From contig CAIYVC010000029.1 of assembly GCA_903929535.1 (NCBI GenBank), positions 1-51,332 on the forward strand: a DNA stretch of 51,332 bases. The letters are read 5' to 3'. Source of the DNA: an uncultured Caulobacteraceae bacterium. GTDB taxonomy: Bacteria > Pseudomonadota > Alphaproteobacteria > Caulobacterales > Caulobacteraceae. The notes beneath the pieces are model-generated. The model had not been told where the DNA came from, did not search any database, and saw only the letters and a list, made by a program, of their open reading frames with translations. Positions 34,768-42,758 of the stretch are shown piece after piece. Numbering within the stretch: position 1 is the first letter of the stretch; each line of letters begins with the position of its first letter. Made by a program: the position numbers and the translations under genes.

Positions 34768-37107
34768 ATGGCCAAGGCGAGCGGCGGAGCCGGCGCATTT
34801 GTGGTGCGGGGACTGCGCATGGGCTGGGACCACCCCGCCTCAGCGCGCCTGCGCGGCGGGATGGTGGCGGCCTTCGGCCTGTGCCTGATCCTGGCCTTCG
34901 CCAGCTACCGGGCCGCCGATCCGAGCTGGAACACGTCGGCTGCGGGCGCCGTTCACAATCTTTTGGGCGCGACCGGGGCCAAGCTGGCCGACGCGGGGCT
35001 GCAGTCCCTGGGCCTGGCCGCCTGGGTCGCCGCCGCCCTGATGATCGTCTCGGGCCTTGGCCGGGTGTCACAGCGCGATCCCGCCGCCGCCCGCGCCCGC
35101 CTGCGTCTGCGCGCCGGTCTGGGAGCCCTGGGCGTGCTGGCCCTGGCCGGACTGATCGCCCTGCCGCCCGCGCCGGCCATCTGGCCCCTGGCCCGCGGTC
35201 TCGGCGGCGTGTGGGGCGACGAAGTCCTGCATCTGCTGGCCAAGCTTCTGGCCTATGCCCGCATCCCCTATGGCGTGCCGGCCTCCGCGGGCCTGCTGGC
35301 CCTGGCGGCGCTGGCCGCTCTGGGCGCTGCGATCGGCCTCAGCGGTCAGGATGTCGGCAGTTTCGCCGCCTCCATGGGCGACGCGGCCATGAGCCTGCGC
35401 AAATCGCCCGCCTCCCCGTCCCTGGACAATACCCCCGTCGCCAACCGCCGCGCCGAGCGCAAGGCGGCCAAGGCCGCCGCCCAAGACGACCCGGCGCCGA
35501 TGATCGACATCCCCGCGCCCCAGGTGCTCAACATCAAGTCGTCCAAGCCGTCCAAGCGCGAGGCGCGGGAATCCCAGGCCGAGCTGCCCTTCTCCCAGCC
35601 CAAGGAAGGCGAATTCCAGCTGCCCGAGCTCAGCATGCTGGCCAAGCCCAAGCCGCGCCAATCCTCCTTCGACGAAGGCGGCCTACGCCAGAACGCCCGC
35701 CTTCTGGAAAGTGTGCTGGCCGAATTTGGGGTCAAGGGCTCGATCGACCAGATCCGCCCCGGCCCCGTGGTCACCCTCTATGAACTGGTGCCCGCCGCCG
35801 GCGTGAAGCATGGCCGGGTCGTGGCCCTGTCCGACGACATCGCCCGCTCGATGAGCGTGGCCGCCTGCCGTATCGCCGTGGTCCAGGGCCGCAACGCCAT
35901 CGGCATCGAGCTGCCCAACACCCGGCGCGAGACCGTCTATCTGCGCGACCTGCTGTCCTCGTCCGAATATGAGAAGTCGACCCACGTCCTGCCCATGGCG
36001 CTGGGCGAAACCATCGGCGGCGAGCCCTATGTCGCCGATCTGGCGCGTATGCCCCACCTGCTGATCGCCGGCACCACCGGCTCGGGCAAGTCGGTGGGCG
36101 TCAACGCCATGATCTTGTCGATCCTCTATCGCCTGTCGCCCGAACAGTGCCGCTTCATCATGATCGACCCGAAGATGCTGGAACTGTCGGTCTATGACGG
36201 CATCCCGCACCTGCTGGCGCCGGTCGTTACCGATCCCAAGAAGGCCATCGTCGCCCTGAAGTGGACCGTGCGCGAGATGGAGGACCGCTACCGCCGCATG
36301 TCCAAGATCGGCGTGCGCAACGTGGCCGGCTACAACGAGAAGGCCAAGGAGGCCATGGCCAAGGGCGAGCACTTCGTGCGCACCGTCCAGACCGGCTTCG
36401 ACGAGGCCGGACGCCCGATCTACGAAGAAGAAAAGCTGCGCCCCGAGCCCATGCCCTATCTGGTGGTGGTGATCGACGAGGTTGCCGACCTGATGATGGT
36501 GGCGGGCAAGGATATCGAAGGCGCCGTGCAGCGTCTGGCCCAGATGGCCCGCGCGGCTGGCATCCACCTGATCATGGCCACCCAGCGCCCCTCGGTGGAC
36601 GTCATCACAGGCACCATCAAGGCCAACTTCCCCACCCGGATCAGCTTCCAGGTGACCTCCAAGATCGACGCCCGCACCATCATGCAGGAGCAGGGCGCCG
36701 AGCAGCTGCTGGGTCAGGGCGACATGCTCTACATGGCCGGCGGCGGCCGCATCACCCGCCTGCATGGCCCCTTCGTTTCCGACCAGGAGGTGGAGGACGT
36801 GGCCCGCTTCCTGAAGGACCAGGGAACGCCTAACTACCTGGAAGAGGTCACCGCCGCCCCGGAAGAGGATGGCGAGGAAGGCGGCTACGGCGGCGGCGAG
36901 AGCGCGGGGGGCAACGACCTCTACGATCAGGCCGTGGCCGTGGTCACCCGCGACCGCAAGGCGTCCACCAGTTACATCCAGCGCCGCCTGCAGATCGGCT
37001 ACAACCGCGCCGCCTCGCTGATGGAGCAGATGGAGCGCGAGGGCGTCGTCGGACCGGCCAACCACGCGGGCAAGCGCGATATCCTGGCGGGGCCGCCGCC
37101 GATCTGA
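34768..37107 (+). CDS. ftsK: DNA translocase FtsK
   Basis: Septal DNA pump that clears and aligns chromosome termini and activates XerCD at dif. 779 residues. About four membrane segments span roughly 30-200 ([67 protein letters not shown]). A linker (about 205-300) leads to the RecA-like motor with Walker A GTTGSGKS at 435-442 and Walker B LVVVIDE at 565-571. The C-terminal gamma winged helix ([24 protein letters not shown]) reads polar KOPS sequences. The linker is short compared with E. coli. GGGAGAG lies before the ATG. lolA follows about 95 bases later. Confidence 0.97.
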   Translation: MAKASGGAGAFVVRGLRMGWDHPASARLRGGMVAAFGLCLILAFASYRAADPSWNTSAAGAVHNLLGATGAKLADAGLQSLGLAAWVAAALMIVSGLGRVSQRDPAAARARLRLRAGLGALGVLALAGLIALPPAPAIWPLARGLGGVWGDEVLHLLAKLLAYARIPYGVPASAGLLALAALAALGAAIGLSGQDVGSFAASMGDAAMSLRKSPASPSLDNTPVANRRAERKAAKAAAQDDPAPMIDIPAPQVLNIKSSKPSKREARESQAELPFSQPKEGEFQLPELSMLAKPKPRQSSFDEGGLRQNARLLESVLAEFGVKGSIDQIRPGPVVTLYELVPAAGVKHGRVVALSDDIARSMSVAACRIAVVQGRNAIGIELPNTRRETVYLRDLLSSSEYEKSTHVLPMALGETIGGEPYVADLARMPHLLIAGTTGSGKSVGVNAMILSILYRLSPEQCRFIMIDPKMLELSVYDGIPHLLAPVVTDPKKAIVALKWTVREMEDRYRRMSKIGVRNVAGYNEKAKEAMAKGEHFVRTVQTGFDEAGRPIYEEEKLRPEPMPYLVVVIDEVADLMMVAGKDIEGAVQRLAQMARAAGIHLIMATQRPSVDVITGTIKANFPTRISFQVTSKIDARTIMQEQGAEQLLGQGDMLYMAGGGRITRLHGPFVSDQEVEDVARFLKDQGTPNYLEEVTAAPEEDGEEGGYGGGESAGGNDLYDQAVAVVTRDRKASTSYIQRRLQIGYNRAASLMEQMEREGVVGPANHAGKRDILAGPPPI

Positions 37108-37201
37108 GGTTCTTCGGCCTCAATACCGCCCCAGGCAGCCTCGACCGTACATCCGCGTTCTGCGCTATGATGTTTCGACCGGTTTGACTTAAGGAGCGGG
37201 G

Positions 37202-37924
37202 ATGACCCTGCGTATCTCGACCCTGGCCCTCGCGGCCGTGCTGACCCTCGGCCTCGCCGCCGGGGTCCCCGCCGCCTGGGCCCAGACAGGCACCGTGACT
37301 TTGTCGACCCACGATCAGGCCCTGGTCAAGCAGGCGGTCGACTATCTGCAGAGCCTGCAGGATGTGGAGGGGCGCTTCGAACAGACCAATCCGCGCGGCG
37401 CCATCTCCACCGGCGACATCTTCCTGCGCCGGCCGGGCAAGGCCCGCTTCCAGTACGATCCCCCGTCGGGCCTGCAGGTGGTGTCGGACGGCAAGACCGT
37501 ATCGGTCTACGATTCCCGCCTGAAGACCTTCGACCGCACGCCCCTGGGCGCTACGCCCCTGGCGATCCTGCTGGCCAGCAAGGTGCGGCTGGATCAGGAC
37601 GTGGAGGTGACCCGCGTCGGCGCCTATGAGGACGGCTTCTATCTGTCGGCGCGCAACGCCAACGGCCAGGCCCAGACCGAGGGCTACATCACCCTCGTGT
37701 TCGGCTCCAATCCGACCGTGCTGCGCGGCTGGACCCTGGTGGACGGCCAGGGCCAGGCCACCCGGCTGAAGATCATCAGCCTCAAGCCGCAGCCGATTAA
37801 TCCGGATCTCTTCGTGCTGAAGGATCCGCGTACCCCGGCCGAGAAGGGCGAAGGCGTCAAACCGGCTGCGGTGAAGAAGCCGAAAGCCAAAGCGGAACCA
37901 GACGCCAAGCCTGCTGCGGACTAG
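37202..37924 (+). CDS. lolA: Outer-membrane lipoprotein carrier LolA
   Basis: Periplasmic carrier that receives lipoproteins from LolCDE and delivers them to the outer membrane. 240 residues. A clear signal peptide (MTLRISTLALAAVLTLGLAAG, cleavage near AWA-QT) precedes the LolA barrel: VEGRFEQTNPRGAISTGDIFLRRPGKARFQYDPP (in pieces, about 55-90). A Lys/Pro/Ala-rich tail (about 215-240) is longer than in E. coli LolA. AAGGAGCGGGG is a strong ribosome site. No LolB candidate is in the window, as usual for this group. Confidence 0.95.
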   Translation: MTLRISTLALAAVLTLGLAAGVPAAWAQTGTVTLSTHDQALVKQAVDYLQSLQDVEGRFEQTNPRGAISTGDIFLRRPGKARFQYDPPSGLQVVSDGKTVSVYDSRLKTFDRTPLGATPLAILLASKVRLDQDVEVTRVGAYEDGFYLSARNANGQAQTEGYITLVFGSNPTVLRGWTLVDGQGQATRLKIISLKPQPINPDLFVLKDPRTPAEKGEGVKPAAVKKPKAKAEPDAKPAAD

Positions 37925-38085
37925 CAGCGTGACGAATTCGCAACAGTCAACGTCAAGAAACTTTAATCTTGACTTTTTAGGTTGCGCGTGGCAAATTTGA
38001 CACTGGATAGCGAGGGGCGGGTCGTTCTTCGCTCCACCGTGCCGGACTATATCCCCTCCCGGCGGCGGCATGAGAGACCACTTTC

Positions 38086-38116
38086 AACGCCCGGCCATTG
38101 AGCCGGGCGTTTTTTT
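38086..38116 (+). terminator. Strong intrinsic terminator between lolA and xthA
   Basis: Arms AACGCCCGGC and GCCGGGCGTT around a CATTGA loop, followed by seven T. It is 160 bases after the lolA stop, farther than needed for lolA alone. The 37925-38085 stretch has TTGACT/TTGACA boxes and a GAGGGG/CCCCTC pairing option, so it may close a small RNA; see findings. Confidence 0.9.
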
Positions 38117-38143
38117 ATCTCCCGCTTGCTGTTACCGAGCCCA

Positions 38144-38950
38144 ATGCGCCTCAGAATCTGCACCTGGAACATCAACTCGGTCCGTATTCGCACGGAGCAG
38201 GTCGCCCGCTTCGTACGGGAACAGGCGCCAGACGTCCTGTGCCTGCAGGAGATCAAGTGCCAGACCGGGGAATTCCCCGCCGAGGCCTTCGCCGAGATGG
38301 GCCTGCCCCACCTGAAGGTGGCCGGTCAGAAGGGCTGGCATGGGGTGGCCATCGCCTCGCGCCTGCCGATTGCGGACTCCCCGCATCTGGACGTCTGCCG
38401 CGAGGGCCACGCCCGCTGCGTCTCGGCCACCGTCGAAGGGATCGAAATCCAGAACTTCTACATCCCCGCCGGCGGCGACGTTCCCGACCGGGCGCTCAAC
38501 CCAAAGTTCGACCATAAGCTGGATTTCTACGCCAAGCTGACCGCCGAAATGACCCGGCGCGACCCCAAGGCGCCGCTGGTCGTCACCGGAGACCTCAATG
38601 TGGCGCCCGGCGAGAACGACGTCTGGAACCACCGCTACATGTCCAAGATCGTCAGCCATACGCCGCAGGAGGTCGAGGCTTTCGGCAAGCTGATGGGCTC
38701 GCTCGACTTCATCGACATCCTGCGCGAGGCAAATCCGGAACCGCAGAAGCTGGCTTCCTGGTGGAGCTATCGCGCCCAGGACTTCCGCCAGTCCAACCGC
38801 GGCCTCCGCTTGGATCACCTGCTGCTGTCGCCGGGCCTACGCGACGCCGCCTTCCGTACGGGCGCGGCGTCTTCACGCGTGCATGACGATGTGCGCGAAT
38901 GGGACAAGCCCTCCGACCACGCCCCGGTCAGCGTGGATCTGGTGCTCTAG
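38144..38950 (+). CDS. xthA: Exodeoxyribonuclease III
   Basis: AP endonuclease/3'-5' exonuclease of base-excision repair. 268 residues from ATG 38144 (MRLRICTWNINSVRIR). The Mg-binding and catalytic residues are visible: Asn in WNINS, Glu in LQEIKCQ, GDLNVAP, and the final SDHAPV His. A few more in-frame codons upstream lie in the terminator region and are rejected. Its 3' end overlaps the convergent cenR stop by four bases. A strong terminator stands 28 bases before its start, so it needs its own promoter in the short gap. Confidence 0.97.
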   Translation: MRLRICTWNINSVRIRTEQVARFVREQAPDVLCLQEIKCQTGEFPAEAFAEMGLPHLKVAGQKGWHGVAIASRLPIADSPHLDVCREGHARCVSATVEGIEIQNFYIPAGGDVPDRALNPKFDHKLDFYAKLTAEMTRRDPKAPLVVTGDLNVAPGENDVWNHRYMSKIVSHTPQEVEAFGKLMGSLDFIDILREANPEPQKLASWWSYRAQDFRQSNRGLRLDHLLLSPGLRDAAFRTGAASSRVHDDVREWDKPSDHAPVSVDLVL

Positions 38951-39633
38951 GGCTGCAGCCTGTAGCCGCCGGCCTCGGTCAGCAGCAGCTTGGCGTTGGT
39001 GGGATCGGGCTCGATCTTCTGGCGCAAGCGGTAGACGTGGGTTTCCAGGGTGTGGGTGGTGACCCCGGCGTTATAGCCCCAGACCTCGGTCAGCAGCTCG
39101 TCGCGCGCCACCGGCTTTTCCCCCGCGCGATAAAGGTATTTGAGGATGCTGGTCTCTTTTTCGGTCAACCGGATCTTCTTCTGCCGTTCGTCCACCAGCA
39201 CCTTGGCGGCGGGGCGGAATTCGTAGGGGCCCAGGCGGAAGACAGCGTCCTCGGACTGTTCGTGGCTTCGCAGTTGGGCGCGGATGCGGGCCAGCAGCAC
39301 GGCGAACTTGAAGGGCTTGGTGACGTAGTCGTTAGCCCCGGCTTCCAGGCCGCCGATGGTGTCGCTGTCGCCCGCCGCCGCCGTCAGCATGATCACCGGG
39401 GCGGCGATCCCCGCCGCGCGCATGCGGCGGCAGACCTCACGGCCGTCGATATCGGGCAGGTCAACGTCCAGCAGCACGAGATCGGGCCGCTGCTCCTGGG
39501 CCAGCTTGACCCCGGATTCGCCGGTGGCGGCCTGGGCCGTGATGAACTGATCGTCCAGCTGCAGCTGCTCGGCCAGGGCCTCGCGCAGGTCGGTGTCGTC
39601 GTCGACGATCAGAATGGTCTTGGATTGCGCCAT
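38947..39633 (-). CDS. cenR: OmpR-family response regulator, CenR-like
   Basis: Response regulator of the cell envelope. 228 residues from MAQSKTILIVDDDTDLREAL; a longer frame upstream is rejected. The receiver domain has acidic pocket DDD at 11-13, phosphoacceptor Asp56 in LVLLDVDLPDIDG, and the switch Lys in TKPF (about 106). The C-terminal OmpR winged helix ends in THTLETHVYRLRQKIEPDP (about 195-213) and GGYRLQP. In Caulobacter, CenR is essential for envelope integrity and partners the kinase CenK; no kinase gene is adjacent here. Neighbour ntrZ and thiE-like genes match the Caulobacter surroundings. Confidence 0.9.
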   Translation of the reverse strand: MAQSKTILIVDDDTDLREALAEQLQLDDQFITAQAATGESGVKLAQEQRPDLVLLDVDLPDIDGREVCRRMRAAGIAAPVIMLTAAAGDSDTIGGLEAGANDYVTKPFKFAVLLARIRAQLRSHEQSEDAVFRLGPYEFRPAAKVLVDERQKKIRLTEKETSILKYLYRAGEKPVARDELLTEVWGYNAGVTTHTLETHVYRLRQKIEPDPTNAKLLLTEAGGYRLQP

Positions 39634-39724
39634 GGTTGAAAACATGCACCGCTTGCGAGCCGCTTGGCAAAGGGAAAGCCCCGAAACCGCGGAAAGCTCC
39701 CAGGACGATTCGGACGCCAAATCC

Positions 39725-40240
39725 ATGATTTTCACGGCTTTAGCGACCGACGGCAGCAGTGGAACCGTGATGTGGCCAGGTCATGGCGCCAAAGCGGTTT
39801 TCGGCCGGAGCGGATTGACGCCCGCCGCCGACAAGCGCGAAGGCGACGGGGCCTCCCCGATCGGGGTCTGGCCGATCCGCCGGGTGCTCTATCGCCCCGA
39901 CAGGGGTCCGGCCCCGCGGACGGCCCTGCCCGTCAAAGCGATCCATCGCGAAGACGGGTGGTGCGACGCCTCAGGCGACCTCAACTATAACCGGCCCGTG
40001 ACACTGCCCTATCCGGCCAGCGCCGAGGCGATGTGGCGCGAGGACGGCGTCTACGACATCGTGGTCATCCTCGGACACAACGACGATCCGGTCGTCGACG
40101 GCATGGGTTCGGCCATCTTCCTGCACCTGGCCCAGCCTGACTTCACCCCCACCGCCGGCTGCGTGGCGCTGGATCGGGGCGATCTGGAGGCGCTGCTGGC
40201 CGAAGCCCAGCCCGGAGACAGCCTGGAGATCAGGGCCTAA
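39725..40240 (+). CDS. L,D-transpeptidase (YkuD)-fold protein without signal peptide
   Basis: 171 residues from ATG 39725 (MIFTALATDG). The YkuD catalytic pattern is present as His118 (GHNDD), His134 (FLHLA) and Cys146 in TPTAGCVAL, which is the family S/T-x-G-C element. These enzymes cross-link peptidoglycan through L,D bonds or attach proteins to it. It lacks an obvious signal peptide, which is odd for a periplasmic enzyme; the short YkuD group without one includes many hypothetical proteins. Divergent from cenR with about 90 bases between; repeat copy 4 begins two bases after its stop. Confidence 0.85.
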   Translation: MIFTALATDGSSGTVMWPGHGAKAVFGRSGLTPAADKREGDGASPIGVWPIRRVLYRPDRGPAPRTALPVKAIHREDGWCDASGDLNYNRPVTLPYPASAEAMWREDGVYDIVVILGHNDDPVVDGMGSAIFLHLAQPDFTPTAGCVALDRGDLEALLAEAQPGDSLEIRA

Positions 40241-40241
40241 C

Positions 40242-40276
40242 GCGCTCAAGCAGCGAAGCGTTAGCGCACCAAAAAG
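40242..40276 (+). repeat. Intergenic repeat, copy 4 of 4
   Basis: GCGCTCAAGCAGCGAAGC then GTTAGCGCA and an A-run (one base different from the commonest form). It fills the gap between the L,D-transpeptidase-like gene and the 3' end of the convergent PLP protein gene. Confidence 0.85.
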
Positions 40277-40280
40277 TGTC

Positions 40281-40946
40281 CTAGCGCGATCCGAACAAGG
40301 CGCTGCCGACCCGTACGGAAGTCGCCCCGAAGCGCACCGCCGTCTCGAAATCGGCGCTCATCCCCATCGACAGCTTCGTCAGCCCGTTGCGGGCGGCGAT
40401 TTTGGCCAGAAGGGCGAAGTGCGGGCCGGGGGGCTCGGCCTCGGGCGGGATGCACATCAGCCCTTCGATAGTCAGGCCGAACTCGCCTCGGCAGGCGGCG
40501 ATGAAGGCGTCGGCGTCCGGCGGGATAACTCCGGCCTTCTGCGGCTCCTCGCCGGTGTTGATCTGGATGTAGAGGCGAGGCGCCTTGCTCGCCTTCTGAA
40601 TCTCCTCGGCCAGCACCCGCGCCAGCTTGGGCCGGTCGACCGTCTCGATCACGTCGAACAGAGCCAGGGCTTCGCGCGCCTTGTTGGTCTGCAGGGGGCC
40701 AATCAGCCGCAGCTCTAGTCCCTCGCGCCGCTCGGCCCACCGTTCGGCGGCCTCCTGCACCCGGTTTTCCCCGAAAATCGTCTGGCCGGCGTCCAGCACC
40801 GGAGCGATCTGCTCCCACGGCTGTTGCTTGGACACCGCCACAAGGGTCACATCAGCCGGCGCCCGCCCGGCCGCCTTCGCGGCTGCGGCGATACGGTCCA
40901 GGATGTCCTGGCGGGCGGTGGCGGGATCGAAGGCGGGAGCGGTCAT
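40281..40946 (-). CDS. PLP homeostasis protein (YggS/PLPBP family)
   Basis: Pyridoxal-phosphate-binding protein with an alanine-racemase-like barrel and no known enzyme activity; it buffers PLP and affects amino-acid metabolism. 221 residues. Lys40 in LVAVSKQQP is the PLP Schiff-base lysine. GENRVQEAAER (about 79-89), LIGPLQTNKAREA (about 100-112), INTGEEPQKAG and LSMGMSADFETAVRFGATSVRVGSALFG (in pieces) are the other family blocks. Its start codon is two bases from the divergent ThiE-like start. Confidence 0.95.
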   Translation of the reverse strand: MTAPAFDPATARQDILDRIAAAAKAAGRAPADVTLVAVSKQQPWEQIAPVLDAGQTIFGENRVQEAAERWAERREGLELRLIGPLQTNKAREALALFDVIETVDRPKLARVLAEEIQKASKAPRLYIQINTGEEPQKAGVIPPDADAFIAACRGEFGLTIEGLMCIPPEAEPPGPHFALLAKIAARNGLTKLSMGMSADFETAVRFGATSVRVGSALFGSR

Positions 40947-40948
40947 CG

Positions 40949-41584
40949 ATGGGCAAGTGGGAACGGCTGCAACGGGTCGGGCGGACGCTAAGCCGCGCCG
41001 CCGCGCGCCGGAAGCCCCAAACGCCGGGCCTGCCGTCGCTGATCCTGGTCACCGACCCCAAACGCACGCCGGACCCCATCGCCCTGGCCAAGCGCCTGCC
41101 GCGCGGCTGCGGGCTGATCTACCGAGCGTTCGGCGCGCCCAAAGCCGGCAAGACGGCCCGGAAGCTCGGCCGGATCGCCGCACGGCGCGGCCTCATGCTG
41201 CTGATCGGGGCGGACGCGGTGCGGGTGCGGGGCCAGGCTGGGGTCCATCTGCCAGAACGCATGGCCCATCACGCCAAGCGGCTGAAGGCCGGGCGGCCAG
41301 GATTTCTGGTCACGGCCGCGGCCCATTCCCTTCCTGCCATCATCCGCGCCAGACGCGCGGGAGCGGACGCGGTGTTGATCTCGCCGGTGTTCGAAAGCCG
41401 CAGCCCCTCTGCGGGCCAGCCGCTCGGCCCCTGCCGCCTAGCCGCCCTGATCCGTGCGGGGCGCATGCCGGCCTACGCCCTGGGCGGGATCACAACGAAA
41501 AACGCCCCCAGGCTGCTCGGCGCGGGGGCGGTCGGTCTTGCGGGGGTCGAGGCTTTCGCCGCGGCTTTAGAGGCTAAAACTTGA
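40949..41584 (+). CDS. ThiE/TenI-like thiamine phosphate synthase family protein
   Basis: 211 residues. Recognisable ThiE-family strands: ILVTDPKRTPDPIALAKRLP (about 32-51), GVHLPERM, GADAVLISPVFESRSPSAG (about 137-155) and the final YALGGITTKNAPRLLGAGAVGLAG. The canonical GVHLGQ(E/D)D loop and the phosphate site are altered, so thiamine synthesis activity is doubtful and no thi genes are adjacent. It begins with a basic 25-residue extension. The family also includes TenI, which acts differently. It ends convergently overlapping ntrZ by 11 bases. Confidence 0.8.
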   Translation: MGKWERLQRVGRTLSRAAARRKPQTPGLPSLILVTDPKRTPDPIALAKRLPRGCGLIYRAFGAPKAGKTARKLGRIAARRGLMLLIGADAVRVRGQAGVHLPERMAHHAKRLKAGRPGFLVTAAAHSLPAIIRARRAGADAVLISPVFESRSPSAGQPLGPCRLAALIRAGRMPAYALGGITTKNAPRLLGAGAVGLAGVEAFAAALEAKT

Positions 41585-41957
41585 ACGCGCCTTCCAGCCG
41601 CACGCGCGGCGCAGGCGGTTGCGGGGCGACTTCGCGCGGAACGGCGGCCGAGGGATCGCCCAGAGACACCACCCCGCCGAGGCGCAGCTGGGGGCTCAGC
41701 TTGTAGTAGGCGCCGGCCTGCACGTTGTTCAGGTCCATTTCGCGGTAGCCGGGCTGCTCCAGGTCCAGCTTCAGACCCCAGCGGCTCTTGGCATTGTCCC
41801 ACTCGAACGACTTGCGGGTCTGTTGGATGCCCCACTGATTGCGGTCGGTCAGGGCTTTGGACGGATCGGCGGTGAGGGTCTGGGCATGGGCAGCCGTCGC
41901 CAGGGCTCCGCCAAGAGCCAGCGCACACACCGCGGAAAAGAGCTTCACGCCCACCAT
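41574..41957 (-). CDS. ntrZ: NtrZ-like periplasmic regulatory protein
   Basis: 127 residues with a signal peptide (MVGVKLFSAVCALALGGALATAAHA-QT) and a short mature domain containing WDNAKSRWGLKLDLEQPG (about 53-70) and LSPQLRLGGVVSLGDPS. Position between a thiE-like gene and the leuS group, near cenR, and the sequence pattern fit NtrZ, the periplasmic inhibitor of the NtrY kinase known in Caulobacter. I assign it by recall of this context, not by search, so moderate confidence. Its end overlaps the ThiE-like gene on the other strand. Confidence 0.65.
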   Translation of the reverse strand: MVGVKLFSAVCALALGGALATAAHAQTLTADPSKALTDRNQWGIQQTRKSFEWDNAKSRWGLKLDLEQPGYREMDLNNVQAGAYYKLSPQLRLGGVVSLGDPSAAVPREVAPQPPAPRVRLEGAFKF

Positions 41958-42144
41958 TCCAGACCCAATAGCCCCATCTAGGCCTAACGCAAAACAGCTA
42001 AGCCGGTTTCCCTGCTCAGATATTCCGTATCACAAGGCCGATTAAAGGCGGATGTCACCCCAGGTCAATGGCTCCGCTGTGGCGCGCAGGATATCAACCA
42101 TCTTTGCCGCAGGTCTGTGGCCCGCCCGCCACGCGATTCCGCTT

Positions 42145-42170
42145 TTGGGCAGGCAAACGCGTGCTATAGA
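42145..42170 (+). promoter_or_regulatory. Candidate promoter for the DUF3576-leuS operon
   Basis: TTGGGC (42145-42150), 12 bases, GCTATAGA (42163-42170), close to the Caulobacterales housekeeping consensus TTGACG-N10-14-GCTANAWC. It is about 75 bases before the DUF3576 start. The rest of the 289-base gap (41958-42246) shows no gene. Confidence 0.5.
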
Positions 42171-42246
42171 GGCGGCTTTGCTGCCGGGGGGCGCTGCGCG
42201 CGGCCTACAAAGGCTCGCGGAATTACTAGGTTTGGAGCTGAAAACT

Positions 42247-42723
42247 ATGGCTTTGGTGCGTAGCGCCTCCGTCGCCCTTGCCGCGATTGGCCTGTTTACC
42301 CTCGGCGCCTGTGCGCACAAGGCCGGTGGCCCCGAAGTTTACGGCTCGAGCGGCGGCATCCTCGGCATCGGCAAGAAGGCCGCTCCCGCCCCCGTGGCCG
42401 GCATCGGCGTCAACTCCTACCTGTGGCGCGCCTCGCTCGACACCCTGGCGTTCATGCCCCTGGCCTCGGCCGACCCCTACGGCGGCGTGATCATCACCGA
42501 CTGGTACATCAATCCGGAAAAGCCGGATGAGCGCTTCAAGGCGACCGTCTACATCCTGGACACCCGCCTGCGCGCCGACGGCCTGACGGTCACGGTGTTC
42601 AAGCAGGTCAAGGGCAAGGACGGCGGCTGGGTCGATTCCACCTCGTCCAACCAGACCCAGGTCGACATCGAGAATTCGATCCTGACCCGGGCGCGCCAAC
42701 TGCGCCTGTCGAACATCCGCTAA
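42247..42723 (+). CDS. DUF3576 lipoprotein
   Basis: 158 residues. The signal peptide ends in lipobox LGAC with Cys22, so the protein is lipid-anchored, probably in the outer membrane. The mature part has the DUF3576 pattern: GIGVNSYLWRASLDTLAFMPLASADPYGGVIITDWY (about 55-90, in pieces) and RFKATVYILDTRLRADGLTVTVFKQ. Start at 42247; a longer frame upstream crosses the promoter and is rejected. The gene precedes leuS by 35 bases, and a DUF3576-leuS-lptE-holA order is normal in alphaproteobacteria. Role unknown; envelope-related by neighbourhood. Confidence 0.9.
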   Translation: MALVRSASVALAAIGLFTLGACAHKAGGPEVYGSSGGILGIGKKAAPAPVAGIGVNSYLWRASLDTLAFMPLASADPYGGVIITDWYINPEKPDERFKATVYILDTRLRADGLTVTVFKQVKGKDGGWVDSTSSNQTQVDIENSILTRARQLRLSNIR

Positions 42724-42758
42724 TCAACCTGTCGGGTCGCGAGAGGCCTTAGTTCCTC

